Source of the DNA: Plasmodiophora brassicae
Taxonomy: Eukaryota > Endomyxa > Phytomyxea > Plasmodiophorida > Plasmodiophoridae
Length of the DNA: 64,000 nt
Assembly (NCBI GenBank): GCA_039704465.1
Contig: JASFAU010000003.1
Coordinates: 1,612,001 to 1,676,000 of the forward strand
Direction of reading: 5' to 3'
The position numbers were made by a program, and so were the translations under genes. Within the stretch, counting starts at the first letter, position 1. Every line of letters begins with the position of its first letter. The notes beneath the pieces were generated by a model. The model worked only from the letters and a program-made list of their open reading frames with translations, did no database searches and was not told where the DNA came from. Of the stretch, positions 41,762 through 52,727 are shown piece by piece.

Positions 41762-42715
41762 ATGCGTGCTGATGGATGCGCAGGGCTTCGGGAGGTATGG
41801 TACGCGGTGACGAATAGTGAGGGCGTGAAGGTGATGGACGGCGGGGCCCGGTCGGTGTCGCTGCCGGTGGGGTCGGATGCGGACCGGTTGCGGACGCGAG
41901 TGCGCAGGGAGCACCCGGACGAGCTGGGGAAGCTGGAGACGAGAATGCTGGGTGTCATGATGCCCACGACGCACGAGGTCCTGAACAGTGACACCGTTCT
42001 GGATTCGATTGAGACGTCGGCGTGCGAGCCGTTTCGGATCGTCATCCCGAACAGGGTGATCTACGTCCAGGACATCGATGACCAGATGAGATACCTGGAA
42101 TCGTTCACGAAGATCACTGTGGAAAGCGACAGAGATGTGAAGAACGTCTTGTGTGAGGGCGCAGGTGTCGCCCTGCAACCTGTAAGCGACGCGCTAGCGC
42201 CGGTCGCCACGAGGATGGTCCATCTTCGGGACAGTTGTCAGTACAGAATCGTCCCGTCCGACAACAAACCGATTGTGGAGAAGCCCAAGCCGCCAGTGCC
42301 CCGGAACCCAGCTGTGGAGGACAAGGTGGTCGGATCAGTGCGCCAGTGGCTGATGAAACATTTCGGAGAGAAAGAAGGCGAATCCGCTATTGCACTGCCG
42401 CGGAAATTGTACCACCCGATGGACAAGCAGCAGGAGACCTGCCTGCAGGAATGGGAGGCCGTCTTCCGCATCGGGGACACCATCTATCTATGCGATGCTC
42501 AGTACCATGTGCCCGGACGGGTGATCAATTCGGAATTGTCAAACGCTGCTGTTCAGGACAAGGTCGCCGCCTTCAAACGCATGCAACGGGCCGGTTTCCT
42601 GGACGCAATATACCGCGAGGGCGTGTCGCGCGTCGTCGGTGTAACCTGTACCGCCGCGCCCGCGCCGCACGTCGAACAGCCCGGCCCTAGTCTGCTCCAC
42701 CGAATACCATACTGA
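41762..42715 (+). CDS. Crinkler-like (CRN) putative effector
   Basis: Single open frame, 317 aa. The first 100 residues resemble the Crinkler ubiquitin-like header: VWYAVTNSEGVKVM, then RSVSLPVGSDADRLRTRVRR, EHPDELGKLE and ACEPFRIVIP. After a linker the C-terminal part has QEWEAVFRIGDTIYLCDAQY and DKVAAFKRMQRAGFLDAIY, an alpha/beta layout like the nuclease-type C-terminal domains found with CRN headers. The expected catalytic E-x-K is not clear. CRN proteins occur in oomycetes, chytrids and other eukaryotes, often in large families, and may act in the host nucleus or in the cell's own conflict systems. An upstream exon is possible. Confidence 0.5.
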   Translation: MRADGCAGLREVWYAVTNSEGVKVMDGGARSVSLPVGSDADRLRTRVRREHPDELGKLETRMLGVMMPTTHEVLNSDTVLDSIETSACEPFRIVIPNRVIYVQDIDDQMRYLESFTKITVESDRDVKNVLCEGAGVALQPVSDALAPVATRMVHLRDSCQYRIVPSDNKPIVEKPKPPVPRNPAVEDKVVGSVRQWLMKHFGEKEGESAIALPRKLYHPMDKQQETCLQEWEAVFRIGDTIYLCDAQYHVPGRVINSELSNAAVQDKVAAFKRMQRAGFLDAIYREGVSRVVGVTCTAAPAPHVEQPGPSLLHRIPY

Positions 42716-42947
42716 ACAGCGTGGCACGTGACACGATATCCACAATGGTCTGTCGATTAGGTAGAAACGGGGAACAAGGTGCGCATACTGCCTAGCGCTG
42801 CGTTGCTGTCTTTTTGCAGCAGCTCGAGCTGCACCTCGAGGAATAGTGAATGATGAGTGATGACTGATGGTCAATTTTGATCATCGAGCGAGCTCAAAAA
42901 TGGGCGTGAAAGTTTCGCATTGGCATTTTGGCTGGATTGGGGTGATC

Positions 42948-44555
42948 ATGGGCGGCATGGATCAGCTCCGTTTCGACCGGGAGTCGTTCCTGTCCCTGCT
43001 GCGCGTGCTGATTGGGCACTCGGAGCGGCTGCAGAACAACCCGCCGGAGCTGATTCCCCAGGAGGACCTCGCCGCCGATGCCGTCGTCGCGTTCCTGGCG
43101 CCATACACGGCGCCGAAAGGCCCGCTGCAAGTCAAGAAGTGCACGTATGTGAAAGGGCGGTCAAATCTGTTGATCACGTACAACCCCGATGGCAGCAGCA
43201 AGGTCGTTTCGTTTGTTGGTAGCCATATGGATGTTGTCCCTGCGAACCCCGAGGACTGGACTGTGCCGCCTTTCGAACTGACCGTCGACGGTATGGCCTG
43301 GGACGCCTCGTAATTATTGCTTTGCCTTGAAACCGTAGGTGAACAACAGGTGATAAACTCAGCGGACGTGGCGTAACGGACTGCCTGGGCCATGTGGCTA
43401 TGATTGCCGAACTATTCAAGCAGCTGGCAATCAGCAAAGTGCGTCCGGGCGTTGCCGTTGTCGCTGTCTTTATTGCCAGCGAGGAGAACACGACCATTCC
43501 CGATGTTGGAATCGACGCCATGCAGAAAGCAGGTCAAGCACCCACTTCATTCGTGTTCGTAGCTCGACGTGTAGTGACGTTGGCTGCAGGCGAGCTTGAG
43601 CACCTGAAGAGCGGACCAGTGATCTGGGTTGATTCTGCCAATTTCGGTCCGACGCTAGGCACAGCCGGCGTTCTCCAATGGCAAATCGATTTGACGGGGA
43701 AGTTATTCCATTCTGGGTTGCCTCACAAAGCCATTAACTGTATCGAGCTGGCCGCGGCGGTCCTCCAGAACATTCAGAAGCGGGTCGGTGGCAATACGTG
43801 GGGTTTTAGTGCGAACCATTGTGACTAGCGCAACAGTTCCATGAGGATTTCGCGCCGACGGAGAACGAGGAGCGGTACAAATTCATCACCGGATGTTCGC
43901 TGAAGGCAACGCAGATTAGCGTTCCGAAAGGCGGCCTCAACCAGGTATCAAGCATGATCTGGTGAGGTCACGTGGCTGACCTGTTTGTTGTAAGATCCCT
44001 GGCCAGTGCACATTGCAGGGAGATATTCGAATGTGGGTTCTGTGTACCTTGTGATGCTATGTATGAACCGTCTCATAGAACACCTTTCTACGATCCACGC
44101 GAAATCATGCGCCGCGTTGAGCAGTACGTCGCTGAGATCGACGTCGCGAAGCTGGCATCGTTCGGCTACGGGAGATATGAGCTCCCAGATGAAGGCATCA
44201 AGGCGAAGATTGCACTGAAATGGCTTGGCGATCCCTGGGCTGGCATTGCCTGCAACTTGGACTCGCCTGGCCATAAGGCCCTGGACGCGGCGATCGCCAA
44301 GGTCAAGGGATCATCAAGCTCGTTCTCGTTAACGGGATCTCTGCCTCTGGTCGGAGACCTGCAGCAAGAAGGCTTCGACGTGCAGATCACTGGATTCGGT
44401 CGCATGGAAGTACGTCTCACGCTTTACCACCTGTTTATGCTCTAACGCTTGTCTATCAGGCGTATCACGCAAAGGATGAGTATGGGTACCTGTCGGAGTT
44501 CGAACAGGGCTTCACCATTCTTGCCAATGTCATTACCCAAATCGGTGCCCGCTAG
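42948..44555 (+). CDS. Acetylornithine deacetylase (plant/oomycete type, M20)
   Basis: Seven exons, 42948-43309, 43363-43532, 43590-43783, 43837-43944, 43995-44032, 44079-44409 and 44460-44555, give 432 aa. The enzyme removes the acetyl group from N-acetylornithine in arginine synthesis and needs two metal ions. Blocks: LQNNPPELIPQEDL, FVGSHMDVVPANPEDW (metal His/Asp), GRGVTDCLGHVA, VFIASEENTTIP (catalytic Glu pair), LTGKLFHSGLPHKAIN, ITPFYDPREIM, ACNLDSPGHKAL and AYHAKDEYGYLSEFEQGF. Exon 5 is only 38 nt and encodes IPGQCTLQGDIR, matching the family. Introns are 46-57 nt. In-frame ATGs at 42867 and 42957 are alternative starts. Confidence 0.93.
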
Positions 44556-44734
44556 CCGCCGGTCTGCATACACTGTGTGTGAGCACCGGCTGCCGCTTGT
44601 CTGCCTTTCGAAAGCGCATCGTACTGCTCAACGTTGGTTGGTGTCTGGGAGCATGACTATAGTAATTGATCGCTTGGTACGAGGGGTGCTGATCGGCAAG
44701 ATATCCGTCATTTAGATACTGCCCGAACGGATGC

Positions 44735-47700
44735 ATGGACGGATACAAGGATGCCGGTAACGAGTCGCCGGCGGCCATCTTCCGCCAGGTGGCCGGCCTG
44801 AAGATCGATGTCGACAACATCGATCGGAAACGCCCTTCCGTCCAACTTTCCTACCTGCCCGGCAACGCACCGGCCGGCGACGAAGCCGCCAGCAACTGGG
44901 AAGTGTCGTCGAACGATGACGACTCGATCGGCGACAGCGTCGTCCAGTCGCCGTTTGACACCTGGGTCTCTACTCGCGACTGGCGCCATCGCGAAACGTT
45001 CTTCTTCAACGCGGTCACTGGCGAATCCAGTCGCGACTACCCTGATCACGTCTCACCAGGAACATCATCCGACGACGACGACGACGACAACGACGACGGC
45101 GTCCCCAACGACGGCGTCCCCAACGATGGCGTCCCTAACGACGGCGTCCCCAACGACGGGTTCTCAACATCGTCCCACTCGTCGTCAAGCGACGAAGATT
45201 CGTCCGTCGAATCGTCAGGCGTTGACGAATGCGACAACGACGACGACGCCGACGTCGAAGGGTCCGCCCTAGTCGTCGTGACGCAGCCAGAGAGCCAGGT
45301 GCCTGCGGGTTCGCGCGCAATGGCTCGCCTGCACGTCATGGAAGAGATCATCATGACCGAGCAGTCGTACCTGTCCAGCCTGCGCGTCATCCACGACGTG
45401 TACGCGGTACCGTTCCGGGACCGGGGCGTCGACACGCCCGTCACCGTCCTGTTCAACAATGCGGTGCACATCTACACGCTGAATTGCAACCTGCTGGCCG
45501 CCCTGGAAGCTCGCTGGGGAGCCTGGCGCTCGAACCCGACCGCCCCCGACCTGACCGTCGCCGACCTGTTCGACGAGTACACCCCGTTGCTGCTGTTCTA
45601 CACGAGGTACTCGGTGAACCTGGGCCCGGCCGTCACCATCCTGAAGTCGTATCGGAAGGAGGCGCCCGAGCACCCCATGCGCAAGCTGCTGGAGGAGTGT
45701 GAGCGCAACCCGAGCCGGCGCGGCGAACCGCTCGAGAGCCTGCTCATCAAGCCGATCCAGCGTATCCCGCGGTACATCCTCCTGCTGCAGGAGATGAGGA
45801 AGAAGACGGACGCGGGCGACCCGGACGCGGCGCGTATCACGGCGACGCTGACCGGGCTGCAGAAGGTGGCCGACAGCCAGAACGAGGAGGTTCGGGCGCG
45901 CGAGGCCAGGGACGCGCTCGATGCGCTGCAGCGCACGCTCGGCAAGAAGGTCGACATCGTCGCCGACGGCCGCATCATCATCATGCAAGGCGAGCTGACG
46001 AAAGTCGACCGCGACGGGCAGCCGGTGCGCGTCTATTTCCACCTGTTCAACGACATCGTCATGTTCTCGCGGCAGTCGCCGCTGGGCGGCCTGTACAAGC
46101 ACCGGTTCCTGGACATGTACACGCTGTCGGTCGAGTACACCAACGGCGGGTACAACCTGTCGCACGCGTTCATGCTGAAATCGCCGAAGAAGTCGTTCGT
46201 CGTGTACGGCGGCACCGAGGCCGACACCCGGAAGTGGTTCAACGCGTTCCGGGCGGCGACGATGGCGCTGGCCGACGACAGCGGCCCCGGGGCCACACCC
46301 GCCGCCATGCGCACGCCAGCCAGCCAGGCCACCGCCTGCGTCATCTGCGAGACGCCGTTCACGCTGCTGTCCCGCAAGCATCATTGTCGCCTCTGCGGCA
46401 GCGTCACCTGGTAAGCTCTGTCCCACCCTGTGGCCGATGTGGCGCTGACCGCCCTGGACAGCTCGGCCTGCTCGGCGCATCGCGTGCTGGTGCCGTCGAT
46501 GTCGACGACCGAGAAGCAGAAGGTGTGCCGGGATTGCTACGAGGAGTTCGGCGGGCCGACCGACGAGAACGACGACGTGGGCGATCTGCCGGTCGTCGCC
46601 CCGCTCATGTCGCTGGTCTCGACGTTCGGCAAGTCCATGAAACGGATGGTGCAGCGGACGTCGTCGACCGGGTCGACCAATTCGACGTCGAGCGGCGGCA
46701 TGGAATCGCCGGCGCTCGGCAAAGGTCGCAACGCGATGATGACGACGTTCTCGGCGCGGCGGGACGTCGCCGCCGAGTTGCTTCGTACCGAGTCGCAGTT
46801 CCACGCCGACCTGGAGGTGACGCTGGCGGTCATGGTGCACCCGTTGCTGTCGCCGTCGCTGGACAAGGACATCGCCAGGACGTTCGAGGCGCTTGAGGTC
46901 ATCAAGAGCCTCTCGCTGAAGCTGACCCGGGATCTGGACGCCGCCGTCAACCAGGACTGGGACGACGGCACGACGAGGATCGGCGAGATCTTCGCCCGGC
47001 ACGCGTCGCTGCTGAACCTGTTCGCCGACTATGCGTCGAACGTGAACGCGGCCGTGAAGGCCCTGGCGCGATCCGACATGCGATCGCGGGTGCAGGGCGT
47101 CGAGGCGGACCCACGAGCGGCGGGGACGCGCCTGGCGCGCCGCCTGCTGGTCCCCTTGCAGCGCCTGTCGTCGTACACGTTCCTGCTGACGAAGCTGATG
47201 AAGATGACACCGCCGGAGCACTGCGATTACGGGGCGATCGCCGACGCCATCGCCAAGATCACGTCGTCGTCGAAGCTGGTCACGTCGGCGATGAAGGAGA
47301 GCGGCAACCACGCCAAGCTGCAGGCGATGGAGGCGACGTTCAAAGGCAAGGTGTCGCTGGATGCGGACGGGCGCGAGTTCATTCGGTCAGGGAAGGTGTT
47401 CCTGTTTGACCCGAACGCGGTGTTCGCCAAAGGCGAGGCCGTACCGCGCCTGGACGCGGTAACTGTGCACCTGTTCAACGACAGGCTGATTGTCAGCCGC
47501 GGGGACGACAAGAAGGGGTACAAGGTCGACCACGACCTGCTGGTCGACGAGTTCGCCGACATCGGGTTCGACGCGGAGGCGGAGGCGTTCCTGGCCGAGC
47601 AGGGTGCCGGGTCGGAGCCCCCCGGGCATTACTGTGTCATGCGAATGCGCATCAGCGACACGGTCCTGGGCGTGATCAGCAAGGAACCGAACCGGTCGTG

Positions 47701-47794
47701 GTTTAAGGACATACTGAACGTCGTCAATGCCACCTACCTGAAGCGCAACGCGCAGACCGATGCGACCCTGGAAGCCGGCTCCAGCAGCGCCTGA
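44735..47794 (+). CDS. RhoGEF with DH-PH-FYVE-DH-PH architecture
   Basis: Exons 44735-46410 and 46462-47794 (51-nt intron) give 1002 aa. Order: a WW-like stretch (WVSTRDWRHRETFFFN, about residue 75); an acidic region with a GVPND repeat; the first DH domain (from MEEIIMTEQSYLSSL, about 200-400, including LLIKPIQRIPRYILLLQEM); the first PH (about 415-515); a FYVE finger with CVICETPF, RKHHCRLCG, CSACSAHRV and VCRDCYEEF, completed by splicing; a second DH (about 655-860, with LLRTESQFHADLE and RRLLVPLQRLSSYTFLL); and a second PH to residue 985. DH-PH units activate Rho GTPases; FYVE binds PI3P on endosomes. Two DH-PH units around one FYVE is unusual. Confidence 0.9.
45096..45155 (+). repeat. 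15-bp tandem repeat encoding GVPND
   Basis: Four near-identical 15-nt units in frame within the acidic N-terminal part of the RhoGEF. Confidence 0.85.
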
Positions 47795-48201
47795 TTCCGG
47801 CCAACGGCAATGGGGAACGCAACCCGCTATAAAGTGCCCACAGGAGCACCTGACCAGGGCGATGTTTCGTGAGGACGGCACCTCGGCATGGTCTGTCTTT
47901 GTACGGTGGGGAACATGGCGCCAATTCGCAGCACGTTTCCGCGGAGCACATCGTGCCAGGGACGAGTGGGCGGTGTTGGCAAGTCTTCAAAGGCCACACC
48001 GGGATAGGTCGTCCAAAGCCCCGAGTAGAGTGCCCGGCCACACTGCCCCTCCCGTACGACGTCGTATACCGCCACGTTGAGTTACGACGTGAAACCAATG
48101 GTCGAGCAGGTCGGGGTAGCTGTTTCGCCTCCTAATCGCTACACGATCTCTCAGCGTCGGCGACAATTCCTGGGGCGATTCTTTAGGCGTAACGGGCGCA
48201 G
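47795..48201. other. Intergenic between convergent genes
   Basis: 407 bp between the RhoGEF and the DUF4833 gene. Open frames on both strands lack family resemblance; no RNA gene or repeat seen. Confidence 0.4.
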
Positions 48202-48902
48202 TCAGGGTTTGATGGTCTCGGTGACGGTCTCCCCGGTGTCCACAGCGACGCCCGTGACCTTCACTTGGATAACCTGTCGAACGCAGAGATGAGATTCAGG
48301 CAGATGGGCGAATCGATGAACACGACGGGGTACCTTCGGGCCCAGCAGCGAGCTCTGGGCTTCGACAAAGATCTTGTGCATATACGATTTCTTGTCGGCG
48401 ATGGTCGCCAGTGCCTTGGGCACCTTCTTGCCGTCAGGTCCATCAACGACAGTCAGCTCCACCGGCTTCTTGGGTACAGCAACCAGCGTCAACGAATACC
48501 GATTGTCCGCCGTCTTCTTGGACGAAATACCATCTAGCGCATGCGGTCAGAGACCACGTCCTACAGGCGCCCCCCGATGTAGGACTTACACGCCATAGAC
48601 TTCTCGATCATGTTCAAGTCGGACTTCGTCCCGAGGCCCTTGGCCTTCTGCTTCGCCATATACGTGTCGTCAATGTCCTGCCAGTACACGGCGATCGGGT
48701 TCGATGCATCAAGGACGCCCGGCGACGACATCATCGCCTCGTACACGACAACGTTGTCGTTCGTGCTCCTCTCAATAATGAACACGATGCTGCATACGCC
48801 GTCAGCAACCAGTCAGCCACTGCCACATGCCGCGCCCCCCGACTTCTCATTGGCCAGCGCCGGGCACTTTGCACGCTGGGCGTCACTCGCCACAAACGAC
48901 AT
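48202..48902 (-). CDS. DUF4833-family protein
   Basis: Minus exons 48902-48844, 48789-48590, 48533-48334 and 48273-48202 give 176 aa with introns of 54, 56 and 60 nt. The family signature is present: IVFIIERSTNDNVVVYEA, ASNPIAVYWQDIDD, YGISSKKTADNRYSLTLV, KKSYMHKIFVEAQ and the tail VTGVAVDTGETVTETIKP. DUF4833 proteins occur in fungi and protists and have no established function. No signal peptide or membrane segment is seen. The start was chosen because the 59-nt first exon supplies the only ATG in phase with FIIERS. Confidence 0.78.
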
Positions 48903-49407
48903 CGACGAACACCAAATTGGCACAGCGGTTCTGTTTTTCGTCCTTTTCTTCCGGCCGGATTATTTATTTGCCAGACGACCGCGCCCGCAAAACAACGACG
49001 CGATTGCGACGAGCGGACCCCCCGTTGTGTTGCAGCACCGACCGCCGACAGGGCCATGCATACGGGGGAGGGGGTACTGATGCGGGAAACGAGCTACGCA
49101 CGTGGGTACACTGCAAGCTGCCGCTCCGTGCTCCAGATGTGGGTACACTGCAAACTGCAGCGCGCCGTGTTCCAGATGCTTCGAGATCGGCGCGCACACA
49201 CACGGACCGGGTGTGGTGGGCGGCGCGTTGACCCGCCAGCGGATGACTCCATCTGGCGGTTTGTGGTGGACCAGACCCGGTGACACGTCGGCCGTGACTC
49301 AACGGGGTTATCGTGTGGTCAGTGTCGGACGCTCGCCCGTTGACCGACTCACTAGTCAACTTCGCCCGCTAACCGTATAATCGCGCGTGCAGCGCAACAC
49401 GCCTATA
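48903..49407. promoter_or_regulatory. Divergent intergenic region with short tandem duplication
   Basis: About 500 bp between DUF4833 and TCP11-like genes, presumably both promoters. It contains the 37-39-bp duplication at 49102-49177. Confidence 0.4.
49102..49177. repeat. Imperfect direct tandem repeat, 37/39 bp
   Basis: Two adjacent copies, both starting GTGGGTACACTGCAA and ending TTCCAGAT or CTCCAGAT, with a few substitutions and a 2-bp length difference. Confidence 0.75.
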
Positions 49408-50553
49408 ATGTCGGCTATCGTCCAATTCTCTGGCGACGCCCAGCGCCTATTTGCCGAGTTTCGATCCATGATGCGAGCCGCCCTAGCGGACGCCGATGTG
49501 ACGTCGACGTTCGAGACGTTCTCCACCTACATCCAGAGGCCAGCAACGTTGAAAGCCGCGCTACAGTTGCTGAAAGAGGCGCGCGACGAAGGCATCCTCG
49601 CGAAACCGTCCCCTCGGACGCTGCTTGCCGCGTTCATGGTCGCGCTGTTCCCCGGTGACATCCTCGAGATCAGCGAAGAGGAGATGGAGGCCGCCGGCGA
49701 CGACCGCGCCCTGGATCGCGACTGTTTCCATGGCGCCAAAGGCGTCGTCGCCAGGTTCTCCAGCGAGGACGGTGCTGACGACCTAGCGGGCGCGCTGCAG
49801 GCTCTGTCAGCGTTCCAGGCCAAGTTCGGGGAATGGAAGGAGTTCGATCGGCAGCGCGTCCTGCGAACGCTGGCCAATGCCCACCACCAGTGGGTCGCCT
49901 CGATCGCGCACCTGGAGGCGTCACGTGCCGACACGCGAGACCCCGAGAGCCTTCAGCTGATGGTTGACCTGGCGCAACGCCAGCTGGAGGCGAACAAGCG
50001 GCGCATCCTGCAGATGGGCGGCCCAGAGGCCTGGGAGCAGGTCCAGCAGTCGCCGCCGATCCAGATCGACCTGGAGCAGATCATCCAGGAGCTGGGGTCC
50101 AAGCAGTACTGGGACGATTTCGCCGCCGAGCTGAGGCAGACGCCGCCCAAGTACGACCGGATTGTGACGCTGCTGACTGAGATTCGCGACCGGATCAAGG
50201 AGCTCGTCCCGAACCGGAGCGACGTCCAGGCGGAGGTTGACCGGTCGCTCGACGTCGACTTTATCCGCCAGATGATCGAGTTCGGCTCGTTCGACAGCGA
50301 GGCGTTCTTCCAGGTCTTCAACGTCATCTGGACGTACCTGAAGACGTTCGGGGCGGCGGCAGCCGAAGCGGAATGGGAAGAATGGCGACAGAGCATACTG
50401 GCGTCGGTCGGGACACCCGACGGCACCTACGACGTCCTGTTGCCCAAGATCTTCAACCGGTTCCTCCGCCAGCTCGACGTCATCGAGGACGCCACCCACC
50501 GATATCGGGCGATGATGTCGGCGAGCCGCGCCGGCGTCGCCGCCAAGGCCTAA
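49408..50553 (+). CDS. TCP11/SOK1-family protein
   Basis: Single exon, 381 aa. The C-terminal half matches the T-complex-11 family: YWDDFAAELRQTPPKYDRIV, LLTEIRDRIKELVPNRSDVQ, DVDFIRQMIEFGSFDSEAF and VFNVIWTYLKTF. The N-terminal half is helical with an LADAHHQW-like stretch. Yeast SOK1 and animal TCP11 are linked to cAMP/PKA signalling, with TCP11 acting in sperm flagella. No membrane segment. No intron is needed, which is unusual for this window. Confidence 0.78.
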   Translation: MSAIVQFSGDAQRLFAEFRSMMRAALADADVTSTFETFSTYIQRPATLKAALQLLKEARDEGILAKPSPRTLLAAFMVALFPGDILEISEEEMEAAGDDRALDRDCFHGAKGVVARFSSEDGADDLAGALQALSAFQAKFGEWKEFDRQRVLRTLANAHHQWVASIAHLEASRADTRDPESLQLMVDLAQRQLEANKRRILQMGGPEAWEQVQQSPPIQIDLEQIIQELGSKQYWDDFAAELRQTPPKYDRIVTLLTEIRDRIKELVPNRSDVQAEVDRSLDVDFIRQMIEFGSFDSEAFFQVFNVIWTYLKTFGAAAAEAEWEEWRQSILASVGTPDGTYDVLLPKIFNRFLRQLDVIEDATHRYRAMMSASRAGVAAKA

Positions 50554-50842
50554 ACGCTGGCCACCCAAACGTCTAAACCGCCCTAGTGTTCGAGAGACCG
50601 GATAAGGGAGCCATACCGACAGTGAGTAAAACCCTCATGTTGTGCAACGCCCTGCACGGCGGAACGACGTCTGTACCGCCGAACGTTCGTCCCAGCAACG
50701 GGATGTCCTGTCGGTGATCTGGGATACCTCACACGTGCAGCAGCCGCCCCGACATGCACCAGCGCCCCAGTAGCTGAGCGAAGGGTGTGAGCGACACGTT
50801 TCTCGATATGAACGAGACAGGTCGATGAGTGCTGTTGCATTA

Positions 50843-52562
50843 TTATACGATGACGGTACCCATGTCGGCCTGGAAGTTCCTAGCCATGTCCCAATAGTGA
50901 CCCAGGTGCTTGTCGGCGACGATCTTGCGTGCCTGCTCCTCGGAGACACACGAGTGCACGCGAAATCCACTGAAGCTGCGCTTGACAACGACGCCGCGCC
51001 ATACGAGGCAGCAGTGATTGCCGGGAGACGACTTCACGTCGTCCTGGTCCTCGTCGTCGTCGTCCTCGTCGTCCGCGTGGTTCTGCTCGGGCACCCATTT
51101 GATACGGTGCAGCATCAGACGGGTATACTTCCTGATGCCGCGTGGGCCACCTTCGACGACGACAACGTTGCAGCCCTCGAAGCAGATCATGCATCCGGTC
51201 AGCTTCAGTTCCTCGGCGTTGACGGACATCTTGAAACGGTTCTGGGGCATGTCCAGCCGATCGACGCGAAACACGGCAACGACAACCTCTCGCGATGTGT
51301 CCTCTTCCAACTTTTTCCTATCGGACGCGTCAAACCCCGTCCTAGGCACACAGGGGCGGGCGCTGTCGAATGCGGTTGCATACCGTTTCTTTTCGGCCCG
51401 TTGCTGAGGCGTCAGACGACGCGATTCGTTCTGAAGGTGGTGCTCCACTTGCCGCTTCTCCATCTCAGCGCGCGCCTTTGCCTCCACAGCAGTTGGGTCT
51501 TCAATGGCCTCGTGCGGCATGACGCGAAACATGTTCTTGAGGGTGACTGCACGAGCACACTAAGCACGGCGTACATAAACGCCAATGGCCCCATTGCTGG
51601 CAACTCACTTCTTGGTTGCGGCGGCGCTGCCAGCCCAAGCCTGATCTTGTCCCGCACCTCTCTCTGCTTCTCCAACTTCCGCATGCGCCGAATCTTCTTC
51701 TTCTCCTTCTCGGTCAGCACCATCGGCTGGACTGGCGGCGGCGGAGGCTCGGCGCGAGGCTTCAACGGAACGGGGTGCTCCACAAGGGAGGACACTGCAC
51801 AGCACGCACCGTGTCAGACGAACTCGTGTACGCAGCGGGCACGACACACGCCGAACTGACGCTTAGCGGGATCCACCGGTGACGACGGGTCGTTCGGGTC
51901 GGCGAGAATGGCCTGGTCCCACCATTCCACGTCCGGGACGCCGGGCTCGATAAACACTTCCGTGTGGGAGAACCGCGACCCTAACGCGATCGCATTGGGA
52001 TCCCCAGCGGCGGCGAAGTCGTCGTGCATCGGCGCCGGGTTTTCGGCGGCCGCCCGAAGGTCATTCCGCATCTGACGCAGGCGCAGGTTCTGCGCCTTGC
52101 GAATGAACTTCCCGGGTTGAACGAAACTGAACGATCGGCGCGACCGCAGGGTCGCTCGAGAGGCATGCACGCGCGGGTCGTACCACGGTGCCTGTTCGAC
52201 CCTCTCCACGGGTTCTTCCTGCGAAAGGCAAACCCAGTCAGCGTGTGCGCAGGGGCGGGCTAGGCATTACATGCATTTGCCGGTTCTGGCGCCGGGGTCG
52301 CCGCGGGGCGGTTCGCTCGGACGGTCGCCAGATCGGCGACGCGTCTCGTCACCACGTTGCCCTTCTCATCGACTTCCCGGCCCTGCTCGTCGAGAATCAA
52401 CGGCGCCGGGAATCGCTGCGCCTGCGCCCGCCGGTTCGCCTCCTCGATCGTTTTCTGCAGCGCGGCGTTCCGCTCCGCCAGCATGCGCTCCATCTCGGCC
52501 TCGGCCGCCGCCGCGCCGTCGCCCCATCGCGATTTGCGCTTCCGCCCCGCCGATTCCGCCAT
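50843..52562 (-). CDS. PRPF3: U4/U6 snRNP protein PRP3
   Basis: Minus exons 52562-52281, 52218-51846, 51794-51609, 51546-51384 and 51317-50843 give 492 aa. Family blocks: RKRKSRWGD at the N-terminus, FPAPLILDEQGREVDEKGN, VEWWDQAIL, LSSLVEHPVPLKP, LTEKEKKKIRRMRKLEKQ, DKIRLGL, IEDPTAVEAKAR, then LTGCMICFEGCNVVVVEGGP and YTRLMLHRIKW. The acidic insert and HLGHYWDMA tail complete the family's C-terminal domain. PRP3 bridges U4/U6 duplex RNA in the tri-snRNP. Intron 1 seems to use a GC donor (CCG|GCAAAT); intron 4 (66 nt) is a multiple of three without in-frame stop and could be retained. Confidence 0.92.
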
Positions 52563-52727
52563 CGACAATCGACGCAACGCGCAGTCCGACCGCCGTCGGC
52601 TGCGAACTGCAAACTACCACGGACCTGTCGCGCCGACGCATCGACCCCACACCTGTCCGACTCCGAGAGCAGCATACCTACCTAGACGCAGGGAAATACC
52701 TCGTAGCGCAACCCAACGGCGCCCGTG

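Noticed and set aside
45269..47311. 680-codon open frame on the minus strand
   Set aside because: It is the antisense shadow of the DH-PH/FYVE gene in GC-rich DNA; composition is Arg/Gly/His-rich with no domain, whereas the plus strand has clear domains.
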